A stretch of 43,773 nucleotides of DNA, taken from an uncultured Chitinophaga sp. Its GTDB lineage: Bacteria; Bacteroidota; Bacteroidia; Chitinophagales; Chitinophagaceae. Position 1 is the stretch's first letter. Each line of letters begins with the position of its first letter. A program made the translations under genes and the position numbers. The DNA lies in the NCBI RefSeq assembly GCF_946479755.1, contig NZ_CAMLHC010000047.1:1-43773 (forward strand), given 5' to 3'. The notes beneath the pieces were generated by a model, which searched no databases, was not told where the DNA came from, and worked only from the letters and a program-made list of their open reading frames with translations. Shown here one piece after another: positions 1-8,529 of the stretch.

Positions 1-54
1 GTTACAGTCAACAGTTTTCAAGACTGCCGCAATCGACCGCTCTGCCAACTCTCC
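1..54 (-). tRNA. tRNA-Ser (anticodon TGA), 5' part, cut by window edge
   Basis: Read on the minus strand from base 54, the sequence has a seven-base acceptor strand (GGAGAGT), a D-arm with GCA/TGC pairing, and an anticodon arm CAGT-CTTGAAA-ACTG. This places TGA at bases 20-18, the serine UGA anticodon. The start of a long class II variable arm follows and runs off the window, as expected for tRNA-Ser. The 3' half (T-arm, acceptor 3' strand) is not present here, so folding cannot be fully checked. A strong promoter lies immediately upstream (64-95). Confidence 0.88.
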
Positions 55-63
55 AGTGGAGCG

Positions 64-94
64 CAAAGGTATATAACTCCATTTAAATAAACAA
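64..94 (-). promoter_or_regulatory. Bacteroidota-type promoter for tRNA-Ser
   Basis: On the minus strand the -7 element TACCTTTG (bases 71-64) matches TAnnTTTG exactly. A TTG preceded by a T-run (bases 94-92) sits 20 bp upstream as the -33 element. The mature tRNA would start about 10 bases after the -7 element. The -33 region shares its T-run with the terminator of the preceding gene. Confidence 0.75.
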
Positions 95-148
95 AAAAAA
101 ATGCAAACCAGCCGGGAAGCAGCATGTGGGCCTGCTGCCACCGGCTGG
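93..148 (-). terminator. Rho-independent terminator of the SDR gene
   Basis: On the minus strand an 8-bp stem (CCAGCCGG / CCGGCTGG, bases 148-141 and 115-108) is extended inward by a GCAGCA/TGCTGC-type stem. It is followed by TTTGCA and a run of nine T (bases 101-93). It lies directly after the stop of the gene at 157-1095. Confidence 0.8.
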
Positions 149-156
149 CGCTGGTA

Positions 157-1095
157 TTAATCCACGCGCTGGGCCAGCCGCGCCACCGTCTCCTGCACAG
201 CCTGTGCATGGGTGATGGGCGTATACTGAAAGCGCTGATTAAACTTCGTACTGTCAAAATAGTAATCACGGTCGTATTGGTACAACATCTCGAAGAGCTC
301 GTGCATGATCTGGTTGTCTGTGCCCAGTTCTTTCACCAGCGCTGCGGGCAACACTTCCAGGGCGTTATTCTTCCCCAGCGCCTTTGCAAACAGCTGTATC
401 CATTCTCTGCCCGTGATGGGCCGTGTATCTACCGGCAGGTTCCACAGCTGGCCATAGGCGTCAGGCGTGTTGCCGAGCATCACGGTGCCTTTGGCCAGTT
501 CCGGCGTATAGCCGATACTGTGAACCGCATCGGCGTTGCAGAGCCAGACGGCCTTCTCCCCTCTTACCAGGTTATCATACACCAGGTGCATCAGCACACT
601 GTTCACCTTGATGTCCCCGAAGATGTCTGGGGCGCGGGCGATGAGCGCCTGCAGTCCCTGCTGTTCAATACTTTGCAGGAGGATATCGTCCACTTCTGTC
701 CTGATAACGCCCTTCTGGCTGGACGGACGGAAAGGCGTCGTTTCGGTGATATGGTTTACGCTGTTGCCGCCGATAGCATAGGCGTTGTCGAAGAACACCA
801 GTTTGGCGGAATGCGCCAGGCAGGCATCTATAACATTGCGGATCAGCGCGGGCCATGACTTCCGCCATATCCGCGTGCTGTATTCAAAGCCCACGGTCAG
901 GTATACGATACCGCTGCCGGCCACCGCGCGGAACACCTCTTCTCTGTTCGTAAGGTCTGCCTTGAATAGCTCATCGGAAGCGTTCACCTTTTGGGGGTTG
1001 CGGCCTACCAGCCGGATATCGTGGGTGTAGGCGGTGAGCGCTCTGGCTACTTCCACGCCTACGGCGCCGCCGGCGCCTAAAATCGTCTGTTTCAT
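157..1095 (-). CDS. NAD(P)-binding epimerase/SDR-like protein
   Basis: A 312-residue protein of the atypical short-chain dehydrogenase / NAD-dependent epimerase group. The N-terminus reads MKQTILGAGGAVGVEVA, a Rossmann glycine-rich loop (G7-x-G-G-x-x-G13), followed by a beta-strand with RLVGRNP typical of NADP discrimination. Residues near DNAYAIGG sit where the active-site Tyr region of extended SDRs lies, but no clear YxxxK is seen, so catalysis is uncertain. The open frame extends further upstream, but the ATG at 1095 puts the Rossmann strand at the N-terminus as in homologues and is preferred. It is a single gene between the efflux terminator and its own terminator. The substrate is unknown. 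Confidence 0.85.
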   Translation of the reverse strand: MKQTILGAGGAVGVEVARALTAYTHDIRLVGRNPQKVNASDELFKADLTNREEVFRAVAGSGIVYLTVGFEYSTRIWRKSWPALIRNVIDACLAHSAKLVFFDNAYAIGGNSVNHITETTPFRPSSQKGVIRTEVDDILLQSIEQQGLQALIARAPDIFGDIKVNSVLMHLVYDNLVRGEKAVWLCNADAVHSIGYTPELAKGTVMLGNTPDAYGQLWNLPVDTRPITGREWIQLFAKALGKNNALEVLPAALVKELGTDNQIMHELFEMLYQYDRDYYFDSTKFNQRFQYTPITHAQAVQETVARLAQRVD

Positions 1096-1130
1096 CTTTC
1101 GTTTTTTTGGGGCTCCGGCAAAACGGCCTG

Positions 1131-1168
1131 AAAAGAAAAAACCCCGCTCAGTTGACAACTGAACGGGG
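1131..1168 (-). terminator. Terminator of the RND efflux operon
   Basis: An almost perfect palindrome (arms CCCCGTTCAGTTG / CAACTGAGCGGGG on the minus strand, one mismatched pair, bases 1168-1142) is followed by TTTTTTCTTTT (1141-1131). It lies 160 bases after the outer-membrane channel stop and 36 bases before the SDR start, so the SDR promoter must be very close to or overlap it. Confidence 0.8.
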
Positions 1169-1233
1169 CCCCTCTTTCTATTTGGCTTACTGTTTTTGCT
1201 GTTGAGCTTTTGTTCTGCTGTTATTCTTAAAAT

Positions 1234-1309
1234 CTGTCTGTTGTGTCTTTATCTGCTATGGCCATGCTATCTTCTCTGATATCCTGTCTGTGGATGATAG
1301 CCTGTCTGT
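1234..1309. repeat. Three copies of CTGTCTGT in the efflux 3' untranslated region
   Basis: The octamer CTGTCTGT occurs at 1234, 1284 and 1302 in the 160-base segment between the channel gene stop (1328) and the operon terminator. On the transcript it reads ACAGACAG. No known function is recognised. Confidence 0.4.
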
Positions 1310-1327
1310 TATTTTTTTAGGTCGATG

Positions 1328-2743
1328 TTATTTCCAGCCGCCACCGAGTGAACGGTACAGGTCCACCATCGCGCTCAGGCGCTGACGGTCGACATCAGCC
1401 TGCCCCAGTTCAGCCTGTAAGGCACGTGACTGGGCGGTGATCACTTCAAGGTAAGTGGCCATACCGCTGCGGAACAGCATCTGTGCCTGTTGTACGGCCA
1501 GCAGGGTGGTGCTCACCTGCTCACCCGCGATCTGCTGTTGTGTCTTCAGCTTGTCCAGTTTGATCAGTGCATCGCTCACTTCGCCTACGGCGTTGAGCGT
1601 AGCCTGGCGGAAGGAGATCACAGACTGCTCGCGCTCTATCTTGGCTACTTCCAGCTGTGTTTTCAGGGCACGGCGCTGGAAAATAGGCTGGGTAATGCTA
1701 CCTGCCACGGTACCAAACAAAGAGGCAGGGAGGGTGAACCAGTTGCTGGCCTTGAAGGCGTTCACACCGCCGTTGGCGGTGATGCTCAGCGATGGGTACA
1801 TGTTGCCCTGCGCTGCGCCTACGCGGGCGTTAGCAGCCACCAGCCCCATTTCAGCGGACCTTACGTCCGGACGGCGGCTGACCATGGCGGCAGGGATGCC
1901 GGTAGGCAGTGAGTCCGCTACTTTGAAATCATGCAGCTGGCTGGTCCTGCTGATAGGTGCCGGCAGTTCGCCGGTCAGGATACGGATGGCGTTCTCCTGG
2001 ATGCCGATGCCCTGCTCCAGCTGGGGTACCAGCAAAGCGGCGGTCTGCTTCTGGGAGATAGCCTGCTGCACGGCCAGCTCGGTCACTTCACCGGCAGTCT
2101 TCTGCAGGCGGATCATCTGCACGATGGTGTCGCTCAGCTCTACGTTACGTTTGGCGATAGCCAACTGGTTGTCCAGCATCAGCAGGTTAAAATAGCTGCT
2201 GGCAATAGCGGCTACCAGGCCTGTCTGAACGGCACGCTGTCCTTCGTAGGACTGTAACAGCGTAGCCTGTGCTGCTTCACGCTGACGGCGGATTTTACCC
2301 CATACGTCAATCTCCCAGGACATGCCCACGCCAAGGTTGTAGTCTTCGATATGGTCCCCGAAGTTGAAATTACTCAGGTTCATACCGGTGAAACTGTTCT
2401 TGGACGGAAAATTGGTATTGGCAGTGGCAGTGGCGTTGAACGCCGGCAGCCAGGCGGCTTTGGCCTGCTTCAGGTAAGCCTGCGACGTTTCTACCCTTTT
2501 AACGGCCAGCTGTAAATCGTAGTTGCCGGTAAGGGCTTTGTCGATCAGCTGCTGCAGAGTGGCGTCAGAAAAGAATCGTTTCCATTCCATTTCAGCAATA
2601 CTGCTGTCGGAAGGCGCTACGTTGCCGAACTGGTTGGGCAGCGCCACCGGGGGCCGCTCGTAATTGCGGCCTACCCGGCAAGCTGCTAACCCTACAACTA
2701 AGGACAACAACAAAATTATAAAAGTGCTATATCTGGTATTCAT
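1328..2743 (-). CDS. RND efflux outer-membrane channel lipoprotein (TolC/OprM/NodT type)
   Basis: A 471-residue outer-membrane factor, the exit duct of a tripartite efflux pump. The signal peptide ends in a lipobox (LAAC, Cys22). The mature part shows the duplicated OEP repeat: a first half with 'LIDKALTGNYDLQLAVKRVE' and 'WEIDVWGKIRRQREAA', and a second half with 'RRPDVRSAEMGLVAANARVGAAQ' and 'ISFRQATLNAVGEVSDAL', which are hallmark NodT-family segments. Length is typical. It is the last gene of the adaptor-pump-channel operon, 39 bp after the pump, and is followed by a terminator. The substrate cannot be told from sequence. Confidence 0.95.
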   Translation of the reverse strand: MNTRYSTFIILLLSLVVGLAACRVGRNYERPPVALPNQFGNVAPSDSSIAEMEWKRFFSDATLQQLIDKALTGNYDLQLAVKRVETSQAYLKQAKAAWLPAFNATATANTNFPSKNSFTGMNLSNFNFGDHIEDYNLGVGMSWEIDVWGKIRRQREAAQATLLQSYEGQRAVQTGLVAAIASSYFNLLMLDNQLAIAKRNVELSDTIVQMIRLQKTAGEVTELAVQQAISQKQTAALLVPQLEQGIGIQENAIRILTGELPAPISRTSQLHDFKVADSLPTGIPAAMVSRRPDVRSAEMGLVAANARVGAAQGNMYPSLSITANGGVNAFKASNWFTLPASLFGTVAGSITQPIFQRRALKTQLEVAKIEREQSVISFRQATLNAVGEVSDALIKLDKLKTQQQIAGEQVSTTLLAVQQAQMLFRSGMATYLEVITAQSRALQAELGQADVDRQRLSAMVDLYRSLGGGWK

Positions 2744-2782
2744 CTGTCTTTTTTCTGTTTCTGGTAATAGATCTGTTGAAGA

Positions 2783-5700
2783 TTAGTGCACCAGTTCGGC
2801 AATCTCCGCTTTCTTCTCTTCCACTGTCACAATCGGCTTGCGGCTGATTTTTTCCTGCAGGAACTGGAATATCACGTACAATACCGGGATGGCAAACACG
2901 CCCAACACTACACCGGTAAGCATACCGCCGGCAGCACCGGTACTGATGGAACGGTTACCCAACGCGGATGAACCGGTGGCGCGCATCAGTGGCAACAGAC
3001 CTGCGATAAAGGCGAAGGACGTCATCAAAATAGGGCGCAGACGCAGGCGGGCCGCACGGATACCGGATGCTACCAATCCCATGCCACTGCGTCTTCGCTG
3101 TACCGCGTATTCCACGATCAGGATGGCGTTTTTCGCCAACAGCCCTATCAACATGATTAAACCTACCTGTACATATATATTGTTATCGATACCAAACATG
3201 TTGATGAACGCAAACACACCGAAGATACCCAACGGTATAGAGAGGATCACCGCCAGCGGCAGGATATAACTTTCGTATTGCGCCGCCAGCAGGAAGTACA
3301 CGAATATCAGACACAGGGTGAAGATAATGGTGGACTGGTTACCGGCGCTGATCTCTTCTTTGGTCATACCCACCCATTCGTAGGTGTAACCCCTCGGCAG
3401 ATACTGCGCTGCCACTTCTTCTACAGCCTTGATAGCGTCACCACTACTGAAGCCCGGCTTCGCCTGACCATTGATGGTAACGGCGTTGAACAGGTTGTTA
3501 CGGGTCACGGTCTCCGGTCCGTATACACGTTTCAGCGCTACCACCGTGTTAATAGGCACCATCTCGCCGAACTGGTTTTTTACGTATACCCCATCCAGTG
3601 AGCCGGGGTCTTTACGCTGCTCGGCATCGGCCTGTACAATCACGCGGTAGTATTTACCAAAACGGTTGAAGTCGGAAGCAAACATACTACCATAATACAC
3701 CTGCATGGTCTGTAAGATCTCGCTCACGGCGATACCCAGCTGCTTGGCTTTACGGTCGTCGATTTCTATCTCATACTGCGGGTGGCCGTTGTTGAAAGTG
3801 GTGAAGGCGAAAGCAATCTCTTTACGCTTCATCAGCTCACCGATAAATCCGTAAGCGGTACCGCCCAGTTTATCCAGTGATCCACCAGTACGGTCCTGTA
3901 ACACCACCTCAAAACCGGCTACGTTACTAAAGCCCGGTACGGTAGGCATGTTGAACACGAAAATGCTGGCTTCGGGGATAGCGGCAAACTTAGCCTGCAA
4001 CATACCCATCAGTGCGTCCATATTTTTGATCTGACCACGATCGGCATGCGGCTTCAGTTTAATAAACCCTACACCGGAAGTGGCGCTGCTGGAGTTGCTG
4101 AGGAAGTTAAAGCCGGATACGCTCAGGTAAGAGCTGGTAGATTCCAGGTCTTTCACGATATGCTCCACTTTATCTACTACCTGTCTTGTACGCTCCAGGG
4201 AAGAACCGGGAGGCATGGTCACGGCATATACCGCAAAGCCCTGGTCTTCTGTAGGGATAAAGCCGGAAGGTGTGGTACGCATCATCCAGAAAGTCACGCC
4301 GCCAATAATCACCAATCCCCCGATCGTCAACCATTTACGTTTGATGAGGAACTGCAGGCTGCGCGCATACTTCTCTGTCATCGCGTTAAAACCGGTATTG
4401 AAAGCGGCAAAGAAACGTTTACCAAAGCTTTTCGGCTGCGGCGCATGACCATTCAGTTTACCGTGCTCCTGTTCATGATCGGCATGGTTGTTCTTCAGGA
4501 TCAGGGCGCAAAGCGCAGGACTGAGCGTCAACGCGTTCAATGCAGAGATCAGGATGGCGATGGCCAGCGTAAAGGCAAACTGCCGGTAGAACACACCCGC
4601 AGGGCCTTCCATGAAACCTACCGGGATAAACACGGCAGACATCACCAGCGTAATGGAGATGATAGCGCCGGAGATCTCCTGCATGGACGACAATGTGGCA
4701 ATACGCGGATTGGCCCCTTTCTCCATCTTCGCATGGACCGCCTCCACCACCACAATGGCGTCATCCACCACGATACCGATCGCCAGGATCAGCGCGAACA
4801 ACGTCAGCAGGTTGATAGAGAAGCCGAACAACTTCATGAAGAAGAAGGTGCCGATAATGGCCACTGGTACGGCTATCGCAGGAATCAGCGTGGAACGGAA
4901 ATCCTGCAGGAAGATGAACACCACGATAAACACGAGGATAAAAGCCTCTACCAGTGTGTGTTTCACCTGGTCAATAGACTCGTCCAGGTATTCTTTGGTG
5001 CTATAGATATTGAAGTACTCGATACCTGTAGGGAAACTCTTCGCTGATTTCTCCATCAGCTTGTTGATAGTCTCCTGTATTTCGTTCGCGTTGGAACCGG
5101 CAGTCTGGTTGATCGCTATACCGATACCGTATTTGCTGTTCACTTTGGTATCACTACCGTAAGTGAAGGAACCGAATTCCACGCGGGCCACGTCTTTCAG
5201 GCGCAGCACAGAACCGTCCGGGTTAGCGCGCAGGATGATATCTTCATACTGCTGGTCTTTGTTGAGCTTACCCTTGTATTTGATCACATATTCAAAAGAC
5301 TCCTGGCTGCCTTCACCGAAACGGCCGGGGGCCGCTTCCAGGTTCTGGTCGCGGATAGCGCCCAGCACTTCCTGCGGAGACATGTTATAGGCTGTCAGCC
5401 GGTCAGGGCGCAGCCAGATACGCATGGAGTAGTCTTTGGCGCCAAACACCATGGCCTGGCCTACCCCTTTCACACGCTGTATCTCCGGGATGATGTTGAT
5501 CTTCGCATAGTTCTGCAGGAAGGTCTCATTGTACTCCGGCTTGTCACTCTGCAGGTTCACCACCATGATCATACTGTTCTGTACTTTCTGGGTGCTGATA
5601 CCCGCCTGTATTACCTCTGCCGGCAGCTGGCTGGTGGCTTTGGCCACACGGTTCTGCACGTTCACCGCAGCGAGGTCAGGATCGGTGCCCAGGCGGAAAT

Positions 5701-5977
5701 ACACGTTGAGCGTCATGGAACCATCGTTGTTGGAAGTGGAGGTCATGTAAGTCATGTTCTCCACACCGTTCACCGCCTCTTCAATAGGCGTGGCCACAGA
5801 GCGGGCCACCACTTCGGAGTTGGCGCCCGGATAAGAGGCCGTTACTGCCACGCTGGGCGGCGCAATGTCCGGGAACTGGCTCATGGGGAGGGTCAGCAGC
5901 CCCAGTATTCCCAGCAAGACCAGGAGGATGGATATAACGGTAGCCAATACTGGCCGTTCTATGAATTTTCTAAACAT
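2783..5977 (-). CDS. RND efflux pump, inner-membrane permease (AcrB/MexB, HAE1 type)
   Basis: A 1064-residue proton-driven pump of the hydrophobe/amphiphile efflux family. It starts with the typical MFRKFIERPVLATVISILL and first transmembrane helix, followed by the porter domain. 'LAIGIVVDDAIVVVEAVH' carries the paired proton-relay aspartates (D405, D406) in TM4. The second half repeats this plan with 'VGLIMLIGLLAKNAILIVEYA' and 'RPILMTSFAFIAGLLPL'. Length matches full-size AcrB homologues, with no break. The adaptor gene lies 114 bp upstream across a structured spacer, and the channel gene is 39 bp downstream. The natural substrates (drugs, dyes, bile-like compounds or metabolites) are unknown. 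Confidence 0.97.
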   Translation of the reverse strand: MFRKFIERPVLATVISILLVLLGILGLLTLPMSQFPDIAPPSVAVTASYPGANSEVVARSVATPIEEAVNGVENMTYMTSTSNNDGSMTLNVYFRLGTDPDLAAVNVQNRVAKATSQLPAEVIQAGISTQKVQNSMIMVVNLQSDKPEYNETFLQNYAKINIIPEIQRVKGVGQAMVFGAKDYSMRIWLRPDRLTAYNMSPQEVLGAIRDQNLEAAPGRFGEGSQESFEYVIKYKGKLNKDQQYEDIILRANPDGSVLRLKDVARVEFGSFTYGSDTKVNSKYGIGIAINQTAGSNANEIQETINKLMEKSAKSFPTGIEYFNIYSTKEYLDESIDQVKHTLVEAFILVFIVVFIFLQDFRSTLIPAIAVPVAIIGTFFFMKLFGFSINLLTLFALILAIGIVVDDAIVVVEAVHAKMEKGANPRIATLSSMQEISGAIISITLVMSAVFIPVGFMEGPAGVFYRQFAFTLAIAILISALNALTLSPALCALILKNNHADHEQEHGKLNGHAPQPKSFGKRFFAAFNTGFNAMTEKYARSLQFLIKRKWLTIGGLVIIGGVTFWMMRTTPSGFIPTEDQGFAVYAVTMPPGSSLERTRQVVDKVEHIVKDLESTSSYLSVSGFNFLSNSSSATSGVGFIKLKPHADRGQIKNMDALMGMLQAKFAAIPEASIFVFNMPTVPGFSNVAGFEVVLQDRTGGSLDKLGGTAYGFIGELMKRKEIAFAFTTFNNGHPQYEIEIDDRKAKQLGIAVSEILQTMQVYYGSMFASDFNRFGKYYRVIVQADAEQRKDPGSLDGVYVKNQFGEMVPINTVVALKRVYGPETVTRNNLFNAVTINGQAKPGFSSGDAIKAVEEVAAQYLPRGYTYEWVGMTKEEISAGNQSTIIFTLCLIFVYFLLAAQYESYILPLAVILSIPLGIFGVFAFINMFGIDNNIYVQVGLIMLIGLLAKNAILIVEYAVQRRRSGMGLVASGIRAARLRLRPILMTSFAFIAGLLPLMRATGSSALGNRSISTGAAGGMLTGVVLGVFAIPVLYVIFQFLQEKISRKPIVTVEEKKAEIAELVH

Positions 5978-5996
5978 AAAGTCAATAGCATTTAAG

Positions 5997-6078
5997 CATC
6001 ATCGGAAAAGATGATGAAGAATGAAGGTTATCCGCAAAGCGCAGTACCATTTAGTACCTGGCGCCCCGCTTTGCGGAT
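5997..6078 (-). promoter_or_regulatory. Two stem-loops in the adaptor-pump intercistronic spacer
   Basis: The spacer between the adaptor stop and the pump start holds a perfect 11-bp inverted repeat (ATCCGCAAAGC at 6030-6040, GCTTTGCGGAT at 6068-6078). Its loop contains a smaller GTAC/GTAC hairpin. A second perfect 7-bp stem (CATCATC at 5997-6003, GATGATG at 6010-6016) follows. Neither is followed by a T-run on the minus strand, so they are not simple terminators. They may set mRNA stability or the adaptor/pump ratio. Confidence 0.55.
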
Positions 6079-6091
6079 GCATCACGAAACA

Positions 6092-7267
6092 TTAGAGCGG
6101 TTTTACTTTCAGCAAGCTGTCGAGTGACATCTGTTGCGGAGCTATCACCGTACCGTCATGCAGACGGTCAAGGCCGGAGTAAACGATCTGTTGACCGGAT
6201 TTCACTCCTTTCTCCACAAAATAGTAGTTACCGCTTTTACCGGATATAGTAATGGGAACACCTGTCACTTTGTTGCTGTCGGCTACGATAAACACCATCA
6301 CTTTGTCCTGCAGCTCATAAGTAGCTTCTGCCGGGATCACCACGGCATCGGTGAATTGCTCAGGGATGCGGATCTTACCGGTGTTGCCGGTACGCAACAG
6401 TCCTGCACCGTTCGGGAACGTAGCCCGGAAGCTGATAGCGCCCATGGTCTTGTCAAACTGACCTTCCATGGTTTCTATTTTTCCTTTTTCACTGTAGATG
6501 GTATTGTCTGCCAGTTTCAGTTCTACCTGCGGCAACTGTTTTACTTTGTCAGCAATGCTGCTGCCGGCGGTTTCGTTTTTAAATTTCAGGAAGTCAGCTT
6601 CGCTCATGGAAAAGTAAGCGTACATCTGGTTTACGTCAGACAGCACTGTCAGCGGCTGCGGTTCTGCACGGCCTACCAGCGCCCCTACTTTATAAGGGAT
6701 TCTGCCGATATATCCGCTCACCGGTGCGGTGATCAGCGTATAGCCTACATTGATGCCTGCGCTGCCCAGTTGAGCCTGTGCCTGTCCTACCGCAGCCTTG
6801 GCAGCCTGGTAGTTGGCCTGCGCGGTTTTCAGCTGTACTTCGCCTACCACATTGTTTTTTACCAGCGGGGTAAGACGGTCTACTTCCAGCTGCGCTTTTT
6901 CCAGGTTCGCTTTAGCAGCCAGCAGCGAAGCGCTCGCATTGCTTTGCACTTCCGTGTATACACGGTCGTTGATTTTAAACAACGGCTGACCGGCTTTCAC
7001 ATAAGCGCCTTCATCCACATAAATCTTATCAAGTATACCTTCCACCTGCGGGCGGATTTCCACGTTGGTACGGCCTTCCAGCGTTGCGCTGTATTCGCGG
7101 TAAGTAGTGGCAGGTACTGCATTCAGTTTCAATACCGGTAAAGCTGCCGCCTGCTGTCCTCCCTGGTGCGCCTCTGAAGCGCCGCAGCCAGACAACAAGG
7201 AAAGAATCACGACACTATAGAGTAAGCCTGCCGGCAAGTTTGCAAAAACGGATCTTTTTGGTTTCAT
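6092..7267 (-). CDS. RND efflux periplasmic adaptor (membrane fusion protein)
   Basis: A 391-residue adaptor that links the inner-membrane pump to the outer-membrane channel. From the chosen ATG the protein has a lipoprotein signal peptide with lipobox LLSGC (Cys28). A barrel-sandwich/lipoyl segment ('VEIRPQVEGILDKIYVDEGAYVKAGQPLFKIND') follows, then an alpha-hairpin coiled coil ('SASLLAAKANLEKAQLEVDRLTPLVKNN...') and a beta-barrel region ending near 'IRIPEQFTDAVVIPAEATYE'. The frame is open for another 32 codons upstream, but an ATG at 7285 or 7267 puts the signal peptide at the N-terminus; 7267 is preferred. It is the first gene of the efflux operon, downstream of an AraC-type regulator. 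Confidence 0.93.
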   Translation of the reverse strand: MKPKRSVFANLPAGLLYSVVILSLLSGCGASEAHQGGQQAAALPVLKLNAVPATTYREYSATLEGRTNVEIRPQVEGILDKIYVDEGAYVKAGQPLFKINDRVYTEVQSNASASLLAAKANLEKAQLEVDRLTPLVKNNVVGEVQLKTAQANYQAAKAAVGQAQAQLGSAGINVGYTLITAPVSGYIGRIPYKVGALVGRAEPQPLTVLSDVNQMYAYFSMSEADFLKFKNETAGSSIADKVKQLPQVELKLADNTIYSEKGKIETMEGQFDKTMGAISFRATFPNGAGLLRTGNTGKIRIPEQFTDAVVIPAEATYELQDKVMVFIVADSNKVTGVPITISGKSGNYYFVEKGVKSGQQIVYSGLDRLHDGTVIAPQQMSLDSLLKVKPL

Positions 7268-7618
7268 ACTTGTTTTTTTAATCATACGACAATTAGTTCC
7301 CTCTCCGGTGCGAAGACAATACAACTCACATTGCTTCACAGCAGCAGTTTTAGTAAACAGCATTCGGGAGGAAAATACAGGCAGTCAACGTTGCGGCTTC
7401 GGGCCACGCATAACTTCACAGCTGGTTATACGTAAGCACGCAACAAAATGTTACTTCTGTAAATAAAATAAAAAAGAAAGGGCATTGCAGTTGAACTGCT
7501 AATGAATCTCCATGGTTTTCAAATTTTTTAAATGATGCACGGGCAACATCATTTTTCTTATTGACAACGATGCAAAATTAATACAATAATGTTAACGGAC
7601 GTTTAAATTATTACGGGT
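7268..7618. other. Intergenic region between AraC regulator and efflux operon
   Basis: This is 351 bases of AT-rich DNA with no convincing gene. It holds the candidate minus-strand -7 element and imperfect palindrome listed separately at 7573-7612. If that promoter is real the efflux mRNA has a leader of about 300 bases. No terminator with a T-run was seen after the AraC gene. Confidence 0.6.
7573..7612 (-). promoter_or_regulatory. Candidate efflux promoter with 28-bp imperfect palindrome
   Basis: TAATTTTG on the minus strand (bases 7580-7573) matches the TAnnTTTG -7 element. Just upstream, bases 7585-7612 form an imperfect palindrome in which 11 of 14 pairs match (outer arms AATAAT/ATTATT, inner AACG/CGTT). 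It covers the expected -33 area, where no clear TTG is visible. This fits an activator-dependent promoter, possibly bound by the adjacent AraC-type protein, but that is inference. Confidence 0.35.
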
Positions 7619-8506
7619 TTAATTGTACTTTTCACGGGTCGTCTTCTGGAACGAGGCCGGCGTTAGTCCCGTATGTTTCTTGAAAAACCGGTTAAAATAA
7701 GCGTCATCCTCGAAATTCAGGCGGGCAGCAATCTGTTTTACGGAGTGTTCTCCCCAGTATAACAACCGCTTTGCCTCCATCGTTCTTTTTTCATCTATCA
7801 CATATTTGGCATTTCTGCCGAGCAGGCTTTTCACCGTGTCATTTAAATGTCCGGGCGTTACAAACAACATCTCCGCATAGTCAGACACCTGCGTTTTCTC
7901 ATGGAAATGCTGGTCCACCAGTACCTTAAACTGGCGCGCCATATTATACTGGGAGTTTTCTCCGTTCAGCCACGCATTGGAAGGCTCAGAGATGCGACCA
8001 ATGGCTATCACCATCGCATTCAGTAGGTTGCGGAGTATCGCTTCCTTGCGCGCCTTGTCACTTTCGTATTCCCGCTCCAGCAGCCGTGCGTAAGACAACA
8101 GCTCTTCCAGCTGCTCTTCTGTCAGCGGCACCATGCCGGAGTTAAAAATACAATGCCAGCAACTGATCACGCCCCGCATCTCGGGCACCAGGAAGTCCGG
8201 CGTAAAGGATATATTGATGATCTCCACATCGTCCCCCATCGCATGCTGATGGACCTGGTCAGGTTCCATCAGCATGATGGCGGGTGCAGTCACTTCATAT
8301 TGTTTAAAGTCAATAGCCTGACGGATAGTTCCTTTCAGCAGTATATCGATACTGAATCCGTTGTGCCGGTGAGGTATCCCCCAATGTTCCACGTCCTCTT
8401 CACAGTCGCCCTTTATCTGACCGATAAAAAATGGCATACCATTCACGCAATCTTCGAGACGGTACATGGGTATATCTGCTATCTTTCCTGCTTTTGTTAC
8501 TTCCAT
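7619..8506 (-). CDS. AraC-family transcriptional regulator
   Basis: A 295-residue regulator. The N-terminal half has a cupin-like ligand-sensing region ('HWGIPHRHNGFSIDILLKGTIRQAIDFKQYEVTAPAIMLMEPDQVHQ'). The C-terminal ~100 residues form the double helix-turn-helix ('QVSDYAEMLFVTPGHLNDTVKSLLG' and 'SVKQIAARLNFEDDAYFNRFFKKHTGLTPASF'), matching the AraC signature. It lies 23 bp after the MutS2-type gene and directly upstream of the RND efflux operon on the same strand. Control of the efflux genes is plausible but unproven. The ligand is unknown. Confidence 0.93.
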   Translation of the reverse strand: MEVTKAGKIADIPMYRLEDCVNGMPFFIGQIKGDCEEDVEHWGIPHRHNGFSIDILLKGTIRQAIDFKQYEVTAPAIMLMEPDQVHQHAMGDDVEIINISFTPDFLVPEMRGVISCWHCIFNSGMVPLTEEQLEELLSYARLLEREYESDKARKEAILRNLLNAMVIAIGRISEPSNAWLNGENSQYNMARQFKVLVDQHFHEKTQVSDYAEMLFVTPGHLNDTVKSLLGRNAKYVIDEKRTMEAKRLLYWGEHSVKQIAARLNFEDDAYFNRFFKKHTGLTPASFQKTTREKYN

Positions 8507-8529
8507 GTTTGAAATGGTTTTTGAAGTGA

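Noticed and set aside
4046..5047. A 333-codon open frame antisense to the RND pump
   Set aside because: Low-complexity His/Arg/Gln-rich translation opposite a conserved gene; a shadow frame.
7268..7363. N-terminal extension of the efflux adaptor
   Set aside because: It would bury the lipoprotein signal peptide; the later ATG fits far better.
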